Positions 9,448 through 20,522 of a stretch of 64,000 bases of DNA are shown here, piece by piece; positions within the stretch are counted from its first letter, which is position 1, and every line of letters begins with the position of its first letter. Where the stretch lies: contig CALFWM010000047.1 in the NCBI GenBank assembly GCA_937928635.1, forward strand, positions 1-64,000. The letters run 5' to 3'. This stretch comes from an uncultured Sulfitobacter sp. (GTDB taxonomy: Bacteria > Pseudomonadota > Alphaproteobacteria > Rhodobacterales > Rhodobacteraceae). Made by a program: the position numbers and the translations under genes. The notes below the pieces were generated by a model. It did no database searches. It saw nothing but the letters and a program-made list of their open reading frames with translations, and was not told the DNA's origin.

Positions 9448-11001
9448 ATGCCCAACGATCTCCCCCAGCGCGCCCGCAATGGTGGCCGTGCTGCCCGGCG
9501 CGCATTGCGCAGCGCCCCGAACTTTGACATGCTGCCGGGCCTGCACAACAAAATCCCGACCTGCGAAATCCTGTCCGGGGCGCAGGTGGAGCGCATTGAT
9601 GCCGCCTCCATGGATATTCTGGAAAACGTGGGCGTGGTGTTTCGCGATGATCTGGCCCTGACGGATTGGCGCGCGGCGGGTGCAAAAGTAGACGGTGATC
9701 GCGTTTATCTGGACCGTGGGCTGGTGCGTCAGCTGATCACCTCGATCCCCGCAACCTTCACCTACCACGCCCGTGATCCGCGCAAAAACATCCCCCTTGG
9801 CGGCCCGCGCGCGATGTTCGTGCCGATGACCGGTGCCCCCTATCTGCGTGATCTGGAGGACGTGCGCCGCAATCCGACCCTTGATGATCTGGCGATGTTT
9901 CACAAGCTCAGCCACATGATGCCCTGCCTGCATTCCTCGGCCCACCACATCGTGGAACCCTACGATCACCCGATCAGCCAGCGCCATCTGCGCATCACCT
10001 ATTCCTCGATGAAACACTCTGACAAGACCTTCATGGGCATGACCACCAGCCCGAAAAACGCAGAAGATGTGATCGACATGTGCCGCATCCTGTTTGGCGC
10101 GGATTTCATCGGCACCCATCCGGTTGTGACGGGCAATTGCAACGGCAACTCGCCACTGGTCTGGGATGAAACCATGCTGGGCGCGATGCGCGCGTTTTGC
10201 CGCGCAAACCAGCCGGTGCTCTGCTCACCCTTTGTGCTGGGCGGGGCCAACACGCCTGCCTCGGTCGCCGCCTCTGTGGCACAGCTGAACGCCGAGGCGC
10301 TTTCCGCCCTCGCCTACACCCAGGTGGTGCGCAAAGGCTGCCCGGCGATCTACGGGCACTACCTGTCAAGCGTGTCGATGAAATCCGGCGCGCCGATGGC
10401 CGGCACGCCCGAAATCTCTCTGATGAACTTTATGATCGGCCAAATGGCGCGTCACTACGACGTGCCGTGGCGCACCTCAAACACGCTGGGCGGGGCCAAA
10501 ACCTTTGATGCGCAGGCCGGATACGAAAGTGCCACAACCCTGTCGGCGGTCATGCACGCGGGGGCCAATTACATCTGGCATTCCGCAGGCTGGAATGAGG
10601 CGGGCATGCATTGCTCAACCGCCAAATTCATCGTGGACGCCGAGCAATGCGCCATGGCCTACCGCATGGCACAAGGCCCGGATTTTGGCGATTTTGACGC
10701 GGCACTTTCGGCCGTGCCAGACGTCGGCCCCGGCGGGCATTACCTTGGCCATCCCCATACGCAGGAAAACTTCCAGACGGCGTTTTTCATGCCTGAAATG
10801 TTTGACAACAACTCCATTGAGCAATGGCAGGCAGAAGGATCGGTCGAAATCACCGCCCGCGCGCTCAATCACGCCAAAAAGCTGCTCAGTGAGTATCAGG
10901 AACCCAAGCTAGACGAAGCGAAAGACGAAGAACTCCTCGCTTACATCGCCAAACGCGAGGACGAGATTCCGGCCGCTGATGAGCTGAACCAAAGCCACTG
11001 A
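9448..11001 (+). CDS. MttB-family (trimethylamine methyltransferase-like) protein, non-pyrrolysine
   Basis: A 517-residue member of the MttB superfamily, which transfers a methyl group from a quaternary or tertiary amine to a corrinoid protein. The frame has no in-frame amber codon, so it is not a pyrrolysine enzyme; non-pyrrolysine members include glycine-betaine and other betaine methyltransferases. Family features are the central GHYLSSVSMKSGAPMAGTPE segment and the C-terminal HPHTQENF stretch. AGGAG lies 7 bases before the ATG at 9448; the longer upstream frame is antisense to the lyase gene. No corrinoid protein or corrinoid:THF methyltransferase gene is next to it, so its partner must be elsewhere. 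The substrate is unknown. Confidence 0.85.
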   Translation: MPNDLPQRARNGGRAARRALRSAPNFDMLPGLHNKIPTCEILSGAQVERIDAASMDILENVGVVFRDDLALTDWRAAGAKVDGDRVYLDRGLVRQLITSIPATFTYHARDPRKNIPLGGPRAMFVPMTGAPYLRDLEDVRRNPTLDDLAMFHKLSHMMPCLHSSAHHIVEPYDHPISQRHLRITYSSMKHSDKTFMGMTTSPKNAEDVIDMCRILFGADFIGTHPVVTGNCNGNSPLVWDETMLGAMRAFCRANQPVLCSPFVLGGANTPASVAASVAQLNAEALSALAYTQVVRKGCPAIYGHYLSSVSMKSGAPMAGTPEISLMNFMIGQMARHYDVPWRTSNTLGGAKTFDAQAGYESATTLSAVMHAGANYIWHSAGWNEAGMHCSTAKFIVDAEQCAMAYRMAQGPDFGDFDAALSAVPDVGPGGHYLGHPHTQENFQTAFFMPEMFDNNSIEQWQAEGSVEITARALNHAKKLLSEYQEPKLDEAKDEELLAYIAKREDEIPAADELNQSH

Positions 11002-11350
11002 GCGCCCGAAACCCCGATCTCTGGGTTGGAGCCGCCTTCGCTTGAGAACGTCAGGGCGCAGCGACAGCCGGTTGGCAAGATGAATCGCCGAGGGGCCCCT
11101 CGAAGAAGAGGATGCGGTTATTCCTCTTGGGAAGCGGATGGCGGTGTGCGATGAAAGAGATCAATCGAAGGGGGCTGAAACCCACTCTGGGTTGGTGGGC
11201 CCTGAAGCGCCAATCAAAAAATGTAATGCGGCGCAGCCGCTCAATTTGAGGGCAGCCGGTTCAGAAAGACCCGGAATGGCGAGGGGGCGGGGCCGCGCCA
11301 TTGCTGCGCAAAGACTCTCACCCCGCTGGACAGAAGGCTTCGCCTTCGTC
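11002..11350. other. 349-bp intergenic region after the MttB-family gene
   Basis: No credible gene is seen. It contains a 14-bp perfect palindrome (CGAGGGGCCCCTCG, 11089-11102) and directly after it an inverted repeat AAGAGGA/TCCTCTT (11105-11127). These could end transcription of the methyltransferase gene. I searched by eye for a cobalamin riboswitch-like structure and saw none. Confidence 0.5.
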
Positions 11351-11968
11351 CTAATCCGATGGGCAAGGCATCCCCGCCACACCCCAGGCCAGCACATCAT
11401 TGGTGTGCTCTTGCAACGAATAGGGCGCGGGTTCCCGCCCCCCCCCGGGCGACCAGGCCCAGTGCAAGATCACATCGTGGCCCAAATGATCCGCAATCTC
11501 CAGAAATGTGCGCCCGTCGTTGCGGGCAGGATCGCGCAGTTGCGCGCAAATCTCGTCGCTGGACTTGCCAAACCAATCGGCCTCAACCGGTGCCAAACGC
11601 CAGGCGGCGGCAACTTGTGGTGCGCCGTGGGGCATCGCGTTGCCGCCTGTTTCATTGGTCACATGGCACGTACGGCAGGGTATAGTTTCGGCCCCGATCC
11701 GGCTGTCCCCGGCCATCACGTTCATCCCGTGCACCCGCGTCTGCCCATAGCTGGGCCCGGACCACATGGGCCGCTCACTGGCCCCGACATGACAATTGGC
11801 GCAGCGCGGATGTGAGGCGACCTCATAAATCCGGCCCCATGCGGCCAGCCCCTCTGCAACACTGACCGACCCCTCGGGCGGGGGCGCAATCACAACCGCG
11901 TCCTCGGCGGCCATCGCAAAGAACGGCAACGCCACGATAAGCGCGCTTGCACCGATACACCCGCGCAT
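11351..11968 (-). CDS. Diheme c-type cytochrome, electron acceptor of the molybdenum hydroxylase
   Basis: A 205-residue exported protein with an N-terminal signal (cleavage near AMA-AE, residue 21) and two CxxCH haem sites: CANCH (residues 56-60) and CRTCH (98-102). It is encoded after the molybdopterin subunit with a one-base overlap (TGATG). In related periplasmic aldehyde or isoquinoline-type hydroxylases, a c-type cytochrome receives electrons from the [2Fe-2S] subunit, so that role is inferred here. The electron path would run substrate, Mo, Fe-S, this cytochrome, then the respiratory chain. Confidence 0.8.
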   Translation of the reverse strand: MRGCIGASALIVALPFFAMAAEDAVVIAPPPEGSVSVAEGLAAWGRIYEVASHPRCANCHVGASERPMWSGPSYGQTRVHGMNVMAGDSRIGAETIPCRTCHVTNETGGNAMPHGAPQVAAAWRLAPVEADWFGKSSDEICAQLRDPARNDGRTFLEIADHLGHDVILHWAWSPGGGREPAPYSLQEHTNDVLAWGVAGMPCPSD

Positions 11969-14202
11969 CAGATAAAATCCATGTGTTTGTAAAACGGCAT
12001 TTCACGCAACCGCTGCCCGGTGGCGGCAAAAATCGCATTTGCGAGGGCAGGTGCGGCGGGGGGCACGGGCGGTTCCCCGATGCCACGCACAGCCTCGTTG
12101 GTTTCCAGCCCCCGCACCATAATCTGCGGCGTCTGATACAGTCGCATGCCCTCTGCCGCATGATAATTGCTTTGCTCTGCCATCCCGTCTGCATAAGTGA
12201 TCTCAGAATTGATCGCATGGCCCAGCGCCCAGACAACACCACCCTGCACATTGTTTTCAAAGTTCACCGGGTCAACAATCACCCCAACGTCTGCGGCAAC
12301 CCACACCTTGTCGATGCGAATGCCGTTTTGCGTGTTTGTGACCTCAACAACCTCTGCGGTGGGCACGCCAAAACTCTCGACCATGGCAACCCCGCGCCCC
12401 TGGTTCGGGGCCAACTCAGTGCCCCAGTCTGACATTTCGGCAACCGCTTCCAGCACGCCGCGCGCCACATCCCAGTTGCACAGGCGCAGGCGTTCTTCCA
12501 TCGGGTCGGCGCCCGCCGCATGGATCACTTCATCCAGGAAACCTTCCAAGAAAAACCCCGCACTTGAAGCGCCGACCGAACGCCAGCTTGACACCGGCGC
12601 AAGCTCAGGCGCGGCATAGGCCCGCAGGCGAAAATTCTCAATGGCATAGGGCGCGTTCCATGCCCCCGCCGGGATCTGACTGTCCGGCCCCGGCACCGGC
12701 ACGCCCACACGCCCCATTTGCGAACGCACCGCAGAGGTTGATGCGATATCCATCGACAGCGCCTTGACCTGCCCTTGCGCCACCGCACCCTGCGCGCGCA
12801 GCATGCCGATGTGACGGGGGTAATCTGTGGCAAAATCTTCCTCACGGCTCAGGGTCAGTTTGACCGGCGTGCCGCGCATCTGATTGGCGATTTCTGAGGC
12901 AAGTGTGACGTTATCAAATTCCAGCCGATGGCCAAAACTGCCCCCGCCATATTGATTGTGAAACACCACCTGTTCGCTGTCATGCCCGGTGACCGCCGCC
13001 ACCTTTTGCTGCAAAAACCGCGGCATCTGATGCGAGGTCCAGACCTCCACCTGATCATCGGTGACCGTGACAAGGGCGTTCAACGGCTCCAGCGGCTGGT
13101 GGGCCACGTAAGGCGCGCGGTATTCGGCCTCCACCCTGTCGCCTTTCAGGGCTGCCTCCACATCACCATCCGCACGCCATTCCCTATCAAGGAAATCCGC
13201 ATCAAATGCAGCCTCCAGCGCCGCCCAATGTCCGTCCTGTTCTGCCGGATAGGGCGCGTCTTCCCAGGCAATTTCGATCGCCTCTGCCGCCTGAAACGCG
13301 CGCCATGTGTTGTCCGCAATCACCGCGACCCCGTTGGTGACGGGCAATATCTGTGTCACGCCGCGCATCGCCTTGGCGGCAGTGTCGTTAAAACTTTTGA
13401 TCGCACTGCGCCGTGGGCTCAGACGCACAGCCGCATGCACCATCCCCTCGGCCATCAGGTCGATGCCATAGGTCTGCGTGCCGGTGGATTTGCTGACGAT
13501 GTCATTGCGTTGCGTCGATTTGCCAATCAGTCGCCAGTCGCTGGCCTCTTTCAGCACCGCATCCGTGACCCGCGTGGTCTTTGCCGCCTCGCCCGCCAGC
13601 GCGGTATAGGGCACCGCCGTGCCATCGGGCAGGATCACTGCACCGCTTTTGGTCGACACCTCCGTCACGGACAGCCCGTGTTTGGTGGCGGCGGCCAGTT
13701 TGAGCGTCTCGCGCGCCATCGCCCCGGCCTCGCGCAGTTTGTGAAAACTATCGGGCACAGAGCTTGACCCGCCCGTCCCCTGCAGACCAATCACCTTGCC
13801 CAGCGCCCCCATGGCAGAGCGCGCGCCGCGCGCCATCAGGCTTTGATCCGTGGTCACAAACGGCGCACTTTCCGCGCCAAGCGCGGTATTGTAATAAGCC
13901 GGTGCAGGCACACCAAAATCGGTCTCGTATTGCCCCAGTTCTAGATCCATTTCTTCGGCCAGCAGCAGGGCCTGCATGTGCACAACCCCCTGCCCTGTGT
14001 CCGCATGGGGCGTGATCAGTGTAATCTTTTCGGGGCTGATCATGACCCAGGGGTTAAACGTCGCCTCGCCCTCAGCGGTCATATCCTCAAGCGGATTGTC
14101 ATGGGGTTTGCGCACCATATAGGCGCCAAAGGCAACGCCCCCGGCCACCGCGACCGACCCGATCAAAAAACTGCGGCGCGCAATTGTTCTCAATCGTCCC
14201 AT
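11968..14202 (-). CDS. Molybdopterin-binding hydroxylase large subunit (IorB-like)
   Basis: A 744-residue xanthine-oxidase-family catalytic subunit of the isoquinoline 1-oxidoreductase/aldehyde dehydrogenase branch. A Tat signal is present (ARRSFLIG near residue 9, then a hydrophobic run), which fits export of a folded molybdoenzyme. QYGGGSFGHR and a near-C-terminal GIGEPPVPPAAPALA, which holds the probable catalytic Glu, are visible. The membrane-exported Mo enzyme, the small Fe-S subunit and the diheme cytochrome form one operon. Oxidation of an aldehyde or N-heterocycle is likely; the substrate is not clear. AGGAGG precedes the ATG. Confidence 0.85.
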   Translation of the reverse strand: MGRLRTIARRSFLIGSVAVAGGVAFGAYMVRKPHDNPLEDMTAEGEATFNPWVMISPEKITLITPHADTGQGVVHMQALLLAEEMDLELGQYETDFGVPAPAYYNTALGAESAPFVTTDQSLMARGARSAMGALGKVIGLQGTGGSSSVPDSFHKLREAGAMARETLKLAAATKHGLSVTEVSTKSGAVILPDGTAVPYTALAGEAAKTTRVTDAVLKEASDWRLIGKSTQRNDIVSKSTGTQTYGIDLMAEGMVHAAVRLSPRRSAIKSFNDTAAKAMRGVTQILPVTNGVAVIADNTWRAFQAAEAIEIAWEDAPYPAEQDGHWAALEAAFDADFLDREWRADGDVEAALKGDRVEAEYRAPYVAHQPLEPLNALVTVTDDQVEVWTSHQMPRFLQQKVAAVTGHDSEQVVFHNQYGGGSFGHRLEFDNVTLASEIANQMRGTPVKLTLSREEDFATDYPRHIGMLRAQGAVAQGQVKALSMDIASTSAVRSQMGRVGVPVPGPDSQIPAGAWNAPYAIENFRLRAYAAPELAPVSSWRSVGASSAGFFLEGFLDEVIHAAGADPMEERLRLCNWDVARGVLEAVAEMSDWGTELAPNQGRGVAMVESFGVPTAEVVEVTNTQNGIRIDKVWVAADVGVIVDPVNFENNVQGGVVWALGHAINSEITYADGMAEQSNYHAAEGMRLYQTPQIMVRGLETNEAVRGIGEPPVPPAAPALANAIFAATGQRLREMPFYKHMDFI

Positions 14203-14205
14203 GGC

Positions 14206-14664
14206 TCAGGCCTCCTGCATTTTTGTGGCGGCGGTTTTGACCGCCGCGCGGATGCGCACGTAGGTGCCACAGCGGCACAGGTTGCCGCTCATCGCGGCAT
14301 CAATCTGGTCATCCGTTGGTTCGGGGTTCAGATCAAGGAAAGACGCCGCCTGCATGATCTGCCCGGCCTGACAATACCCGCATTGCGCCACCTGATGTTC
14401 GACCCAGGCCTCCTGCACCGCATGCATCGCAGCGGGTGTGCCCAACCCCTCGATGGTGGTGATGTCACCATCAACGTCTGCTGCGGCCACCTGACAGGAG
14501 CGCACCGCTACCCCGTCCATATGCACCGTGCAGGCACCGCATTGCGCAATGCCGCAGCCGTATTTTGGCCCCGTGATGCCCAATTCGTCCCGCAAAACCC
14601 AAAGCAGTGGCATGTCCTCTTCGACATCCACCTCGTGATCCGTCCCATTCACCTTGAGTTTCAT
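14206..14664 (-). CDS. [2Fe-2S] small subunit of the molybdenum hydroxylase (IorA-like)
   Basis: A 152-residue two-cluster iron-sulfur protein. The N-terminal plant-type cluster is given by [13 protein letters not shown] plus a later Cys, and the C-terminal cluster by CGYCQAGQ and CRCGTY. It passes electrons from the molybdenum site to the cytochrome. It has no signal of its own, so it probably hitchhikes through Tat with the large subunit. It is the first gene of the operon, with GAGAGGAA before the ATG, and is divergent from the TetR gene; a candidate operator lies between them. Confidence 0.88.
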   Translation of the reverse strand: MKLKVNGTDHEVDVEEDMPLLWVLRDELGITGPKYGCGIAQCGACTVHMDGVAVRSCQVAAADVDGDITTIEGLGTPAAMHAVQEAWVEHQVAQCGYCQAGQIMQAASFLDLNPEPTDDQIDAAMSGNLCRCGTYVRIRAAVKTAATKMQEA

Positions 14665-14707
14665 GCCAGTTCCTCTCGCTGGGGGTCGCCCGGTTCAAAT
14701 TCAACAA

Positions 14708-14760
14708 GCGTTGACCTTTGATATGCGCCTCCCTTACAAGTTGTCAACGCTCATTGACAA
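14708..14760. promoter_or_regulatory. Candidate TetR operator between the hydroxylase operon and tetR
   Basis: Two nested inverted repeats: TTGTCAA-N6-TTGACAA (14741-14760), perfect over 7 bp, and GCGTTGAC (14708-14715) facing GTCAACGC (14743-14750). They share the GTCAA core, and the region lies 27 bp before the tetR start and 43 bp before the iorA-like start. This is the usual place for a TetR-type repressor that controls a divergent enzyme operon and itself; binding is inferred. Confidence 0.6.
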
Positions 14761-14787
14761 AAATCCGGGTATCTATAGGAAAGAGCG

Positions 14788-15330
14788 ATGAAAAAGGCCG
14801 ACGCGACCCGCGAAAAACTGCTGACACATGCCCGCCGTCTGATGTGGGCGCGCGGCTATGGCGCGGTGTCCCTGCGTGAAGTGGCACAAGCCGCGGGCGT
14901 CGATGTGGCGCTGGTGTCACGGTATTTCGGTGGCAAGCGCGGGTTGTTTGAGGCCACGCTTGAGGACGCTTTCCCCAAAGAGCTGTTTGCAGGGCTGACG
15001 CCGGACACGCTGGTGGATCACATGGTGTCGCTCTTTGTCAGTGCCCCGCGTGACGGGGAGGATCCCTCGGCCATCCGCATGATCTTGATGAACAGTCACG
15101 ATGATGAAGTGGGGGATCTGGTGCGCGCCACCCAAGGCAAATACTGGGAGCAGCCGCTGACCACCCTGCTGGGCAGCGCCGAAAAAGCCGCCATGTTTGG
15201 GGCCGCGTCCTTTGGGCTGAGCGTGGTGGAGAAATCTTTGAAAATGGGTGGAGTCGCAGCGGTGGGCAGCACTGCTTACGCTGCGCAACTGCGCCATATC
15301 ATGCAGGCCGCGCTGGATTTTGAGGGCTGA
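14788..15330 (+). CDS. TetR-family regulator
   Basis: A 180-residue repressor-type protein. The helix-turn-helix covers residues 12-52 (YGAVSLREVAQAAGVDVALV then SRYFGGKRGLF). The remaining part is helical and would bind a ligand. It is transcribed divergently from the molybdenum hydroxylase operon, so that operon is the likely target, with an aldehyde or heterocycle as inducer. AGGAAAG precedes the ATG. Confidence 0.85.
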   Translation: MKKADATREKLLTHARRLMWARGYGAVSLREVAQAAGVDVALVSRYFGGKRGLFEATLEDAFPKELFAGLTPDTLVDHMVSLFVSAPRDGEDPSAIRMILMNSHDDEVGDLVRATQGKYWEQPLTTLLGSAEKAAMFGAASFGLSVVEKSLKMGGVAAVGSTAYAAQLRHIMQAALDFEG

Positions 15331-15458
15331 TCAGTCCTCGCGCCACGCCGCGCAAGGGCGGCGAGGTGCTCGCATCAACACGTCCGTCGTCGCGTCAATT
15401 GCCCGCCCTCGCCCCTGTCGGAAGGGGCGACCTTCTCAAAGACGGGCTTGCGCAGGCG

Positions 15459-16571
15459 TCAGAATTCCACCACCGCGCGGATGCTTTTGCCCTCGTGCAT
15501 CAGATCAAAACCATGGTTGATTTCATCCAATGTCAGTTTATGGGTGATCATCGGGTCAATCTCGATCTTGCCGTTCATGTACCAATCGACAATTTTCGGC
15601 ACATCGGTGCGCCCTCTTGCACCGCCAAAGGCCGTCCCGCGCCAGACGCGGCCCGTCACCAGCTGGAAAGGTCGCGTGCTGATCTCGGCACCGGCGGGTG
15701 CCACACCGATGATGATGCTCTCGCCCCAGCCCTTATGCGCACATTCCAGCGCGTCGCGCATGACCTTGGTGTTGCCGGTGGCATCAAACGAATAATCCGC
15801 GCCACCCCCCGTCAGTTCCACAAGATGACCCACCAGATCATCGCCCACTTTGGAGGGGTTCACAAAATCGGTCATGCCAAAGTATTTGCCCGTCTCGGCC
15901 TTATCATCGTTCAGATCCACACCCACGATCTGATCCGCTCCGGCAAGGCGCAGCCCCTGGATCACATTGAGACCAATGCCGCCGAGGCCAAAGACCACAC
16001 AGCGCGCGCCAATCTCAACCTTTGCTGTATTAATCACCGCGCCAATGCCCGTGGTCACGCCGCAGCCGATATAACAAATCTTGTCAAAAGGCGCGTCCTT
16101 GCGCACCTTGGCCAGCGCGATTTCGGGCACAACGGTGTGATTGGCGAATGTCGAACAACCCATGTAGTGGTGGATCGGCGTGCCATCCAGCATTGAAAAC
16201 CGCGTGGTGCCATCGGGCAATTGCCCGCGCCCTTGGGTGACGCGGATTTTTTGGCAAAGGTTGGTTTTGCCGGACAGGCAATACTCACACTCGCGACATT
16301 CGGGCGTATAGAGCGGGATCACATGATCACCCGGTTCAAGCGTGCTCACACCTTCGCCCACCTCCAGCACAACGCCCGCGCCCTCATGGCCCAGAATGGC
16401 CGGAAAAATCCCTTCGGGGTCATCACCAGAACGCGTGAACTCATCCGTGTGGCACAGGCCCGTGGCCTTGATCTCCACCAGAACCTCACCCCGTTTGGGG
16501 CCCTCAAGGTTTACCTCCATGATTTCGAGTGGTTTTCCTGCTTCCAGAGCGACGGCGGCGCGGGTTTTCAT
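15459..16571 (-). CDS. frmA: S-(hydroxymethyl)glutathione dehydrogenase (class III alcohol dehydrogenase)
   Basis: A 370-residue zinc alcohol dehydrogenase that oxidises the spontaneous glutathione-formaldehyde adduct with NAD. The catalytic zinc ligands are in GLCHTDE, GHEGAG and CGVTTGIGA. The structural zinc site is CRECEYCLSGKTNLC, and the NAD motif is GLGGIG. Two adjacent ATGs (16574 and 16571) share a GGAGGA. I take the second, which gives the usual MKTRAAV start. The enzyme would remove formaldehyde made by TMAO and dimethylamine demethylation encoded at 46-61 kb; that link is functional inference, since the genes are far apart. Confidence 0.92.
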   Translation of the reverse strand: MKTRAAVALEAGKPLEIMEVNLEGPKRGEVLVEIKATGLCHTDEFTRSGDDPEGIFPAILGHEGAGVVLEVGEGVSTLEPGDHVIPLYTPECRECEYCLSGKTNLCQKIRVTQGRGQLPDGTTRFSMLDGTPIHHYMGCSTFANHTVVPEIALAKVRKDAPFDKICYIGCGVTTGIGAVINTAKVEIGARCVVFGLGGIGLNVIQGLRLAGADQIVGVDLNDDKAETGKYFGMTDFVNPSKVGDDLVGHLVELTGGGADYSFDATGNTKVMRDALECAHKGWGESIIIGVAPAGAEISTRPFQLVTGRVWRGTAFGGARGRTDVPKIVDWYMNGKIEIDPMITHKLTLDEINHGFDLMHEGKSIRAVVEF

Positions 16572-16844
16572 CATTGGGGATCCTCCGGGAATTGTTTCCA
16601 GCAACAGGCCTCAGAGCATGGGCCTTTGTCAAGACAGCTCCATCGTTGACAGACACGCCGCGCGACGGTGACGCCTCGCAAAGGCACCTGATCTTAAGTT
16701 TTTCCGCCTAAAGCGATGGGCGAATAACGTGAGAAACGACATATTGTCTGACCCGCTGAACTCGAAATTCTCAGCCAGGGTTGGATAATTTGGTTTTTTG
16801 CATTTCTGCCTAAACAGACTGGGTCTGGCCAAAGGAGCGCTGGC

Positions 16845-17153
16845 ATGGGTTTTGATTTTCGTATCCCCCTCTTTGGATGTGCAGGGCTGGGCACGGTGAT
16901 CTATGTCATCTCCTTCATGCCACCGCTGACAAGTGGCAATGGCCCGACGTCGGGCGACCTGAGTGAAGAGGCATTTGAGGCAACACTGGCAGCCGAACGC
17001 GCCTACTGCCTCAACCAGCCAGAGGCGCTGGACTGTCAGTGCTTTGCCAGACAATCCGGTGCAATCCTCTCCCACAGCGCGCCTCGGGTGCCCGGTGCGT
17101 TCTATGCGGACAAACAAAGCCTCGCACGGGGACAGGCAAGGCGCGGGTGTTGA
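16845..17153 (+). CDS. Small hypothetical protein with N-terminal membrane segment
   Basis: 102 residues, no family recognised. Residues 8-26 are hydrophobic and could be a signal anchor, followed by an acidic stretch (SEEAFEA) and three Cys within about 14 residues (YCLNQ, DCQCF). AAAGGAG lies 7 bases before the ATG, which supports a real gene. A longer antisense frame over the same bases lacks such a signal. It lies between the formaldehyde dehydrogenase gene (divergent) and katG (convergent). Confidence 0.5.
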   Translation: MGFDFRIPLFGCAGLGTVIYVISFMPPLTSGNGPTSGDLSEEAFEATLAAERAYCLNQPEALDCQCFARQSGAILSHSAPRVPGAFYADKQSLARGQARRGC

Positions 17154-17232
17154 GCGAAGACCAGCGACCTGACAGGGCCCTCACGCGCGGATCTCATACA
17201 TCAAGACCGATACCGCACTGCCGCATGACAAG

Positions 17233-17264
17233 AAAAAAAGGGCGCACCGGTGATCGGCACGCCC
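17233..17264 (-). terminator. Rho-independent terminator of katG
   Basis: On the minus strand the stem GGGCGTGCCG pairs with CGGTGCGCCC (two G-U pairs) around ATCAC, and a run of seven T follows. It lies 23 bp after the katG stop. Confidence 0.85.
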
Positions 17265-17286
17265 CTTTCCAAAATCGCCAGTCGGC

Positions 17287-19574
<2,288 letters not shown>

Positions 19575-19576
<2 letters not shown>

Positions 19577-20474
19577 GGCCAACCTGACCCTCAAGCAGTT
19601 TCGCTATTTTGAGGCCTTGGCCGAACATCGCCACTTTGGACAGGCCGCTGCGGTCTGTGCTATTTCACAGCCTGCCCTGTCGGTTCAGATCAAGGAACTG
19701 GAGCGCGAATTGGGCCATCCGCTGTTTGACCGCAGCGCGCGGCAGGTCCAGCTGACCAACTTTGGCGCGGCTTTTGCCCTGCGGGTGCGTGACATTCTGC
19801 GCGGAGTTGATGAACTCAGCGATTTTGCGCGCGCAACTGAGGGGCGGATGGTTGGGCGTTTTCGGCTGGGCGTTATTCCTACGGTCGCGCCCTACCTGCT
19901 GCCCCGTATCCTGACCGGGTTGGCCCAAAGCCACACAGATCTCGACATTCATGTGCGCGAAACGCTGACGCCGCGTTTGGTTCAGGAATTGCAACAGGGC
20001 CGCATTGATTGTGCGATTGTCGCCCTGCCCTTGTCAGAACCCGGGTTGATCGAACTGCCGCTGTTCAGCGAGGATTTTCTGCTGGTGCGCCCGGCGCAGG
20101 AGGCCAATGCGCCACTGCCCGCTCCCAGGGACCTGAGCAACATGCGTTTGCTGCTGCTGGAGGAAGGGCATTGCTTTCGGGAACAGGCGCTGGCGTTTTG
20201 CAATGCCTCGCCAAAATTGCCGCGCGACGGGTTGGACGGATCATCGCTGGCCACACTGGTGCAGATGGTGGGGGCGGGCATTGGGGTGACGATGATCCCA
20301 CAAATGGCCCAACGGGTGGAGACCCGCTCTGCCGAGGTGACCTGCACGCGTTTTGACGGGCCCCAACCCAGCCGCACCATTGGCATGATCTGGCGCAAAA
20401 CGTCACCACTGGATGCCCAACTGCGCGAGATTGCCGAGGTTGTGCGCCGGGCGGGGGCCGAAACCGCGGCTTAG
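19575..20474 (+). CDS. oxyR: OxyR, peroxide-responsive LysR-type regulator
   Basis: A 299-residue LysR-family protein: helix-turn-helix in residues 1-60 (HFGQAAAVCAISQPALSVQI) and an effector domain after residue 90. Cys200 and Cys209 in GHCFREQALAFC have the same spacing as the redox pair Cys199/Cys208 of E. coli OxyR, which separates it from generic LysR proteins. It should activate katG when oxidised. It is divergent from katG, with an inverted repeat covering its own start. Confidence 0.92.
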
Positions 20475-20522
20475 AGTAAATACCTGGCCCTCACCCCACT
20501 TCAGCGATGGTTTCTCATTGCA

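Noticed and set aside
9265..10119. Minus-strand 284-residue frame inside the MttB-family gene
   Set aside because: Shadow of the MttB-family gene, which has a proper start and family motifs.
11002..11350. Cobalamin riboswitch near the MttB-family gene
   Set aside because: No conserved B12-box-like core was seen, and the region lies downstream of the gene, not upstream.
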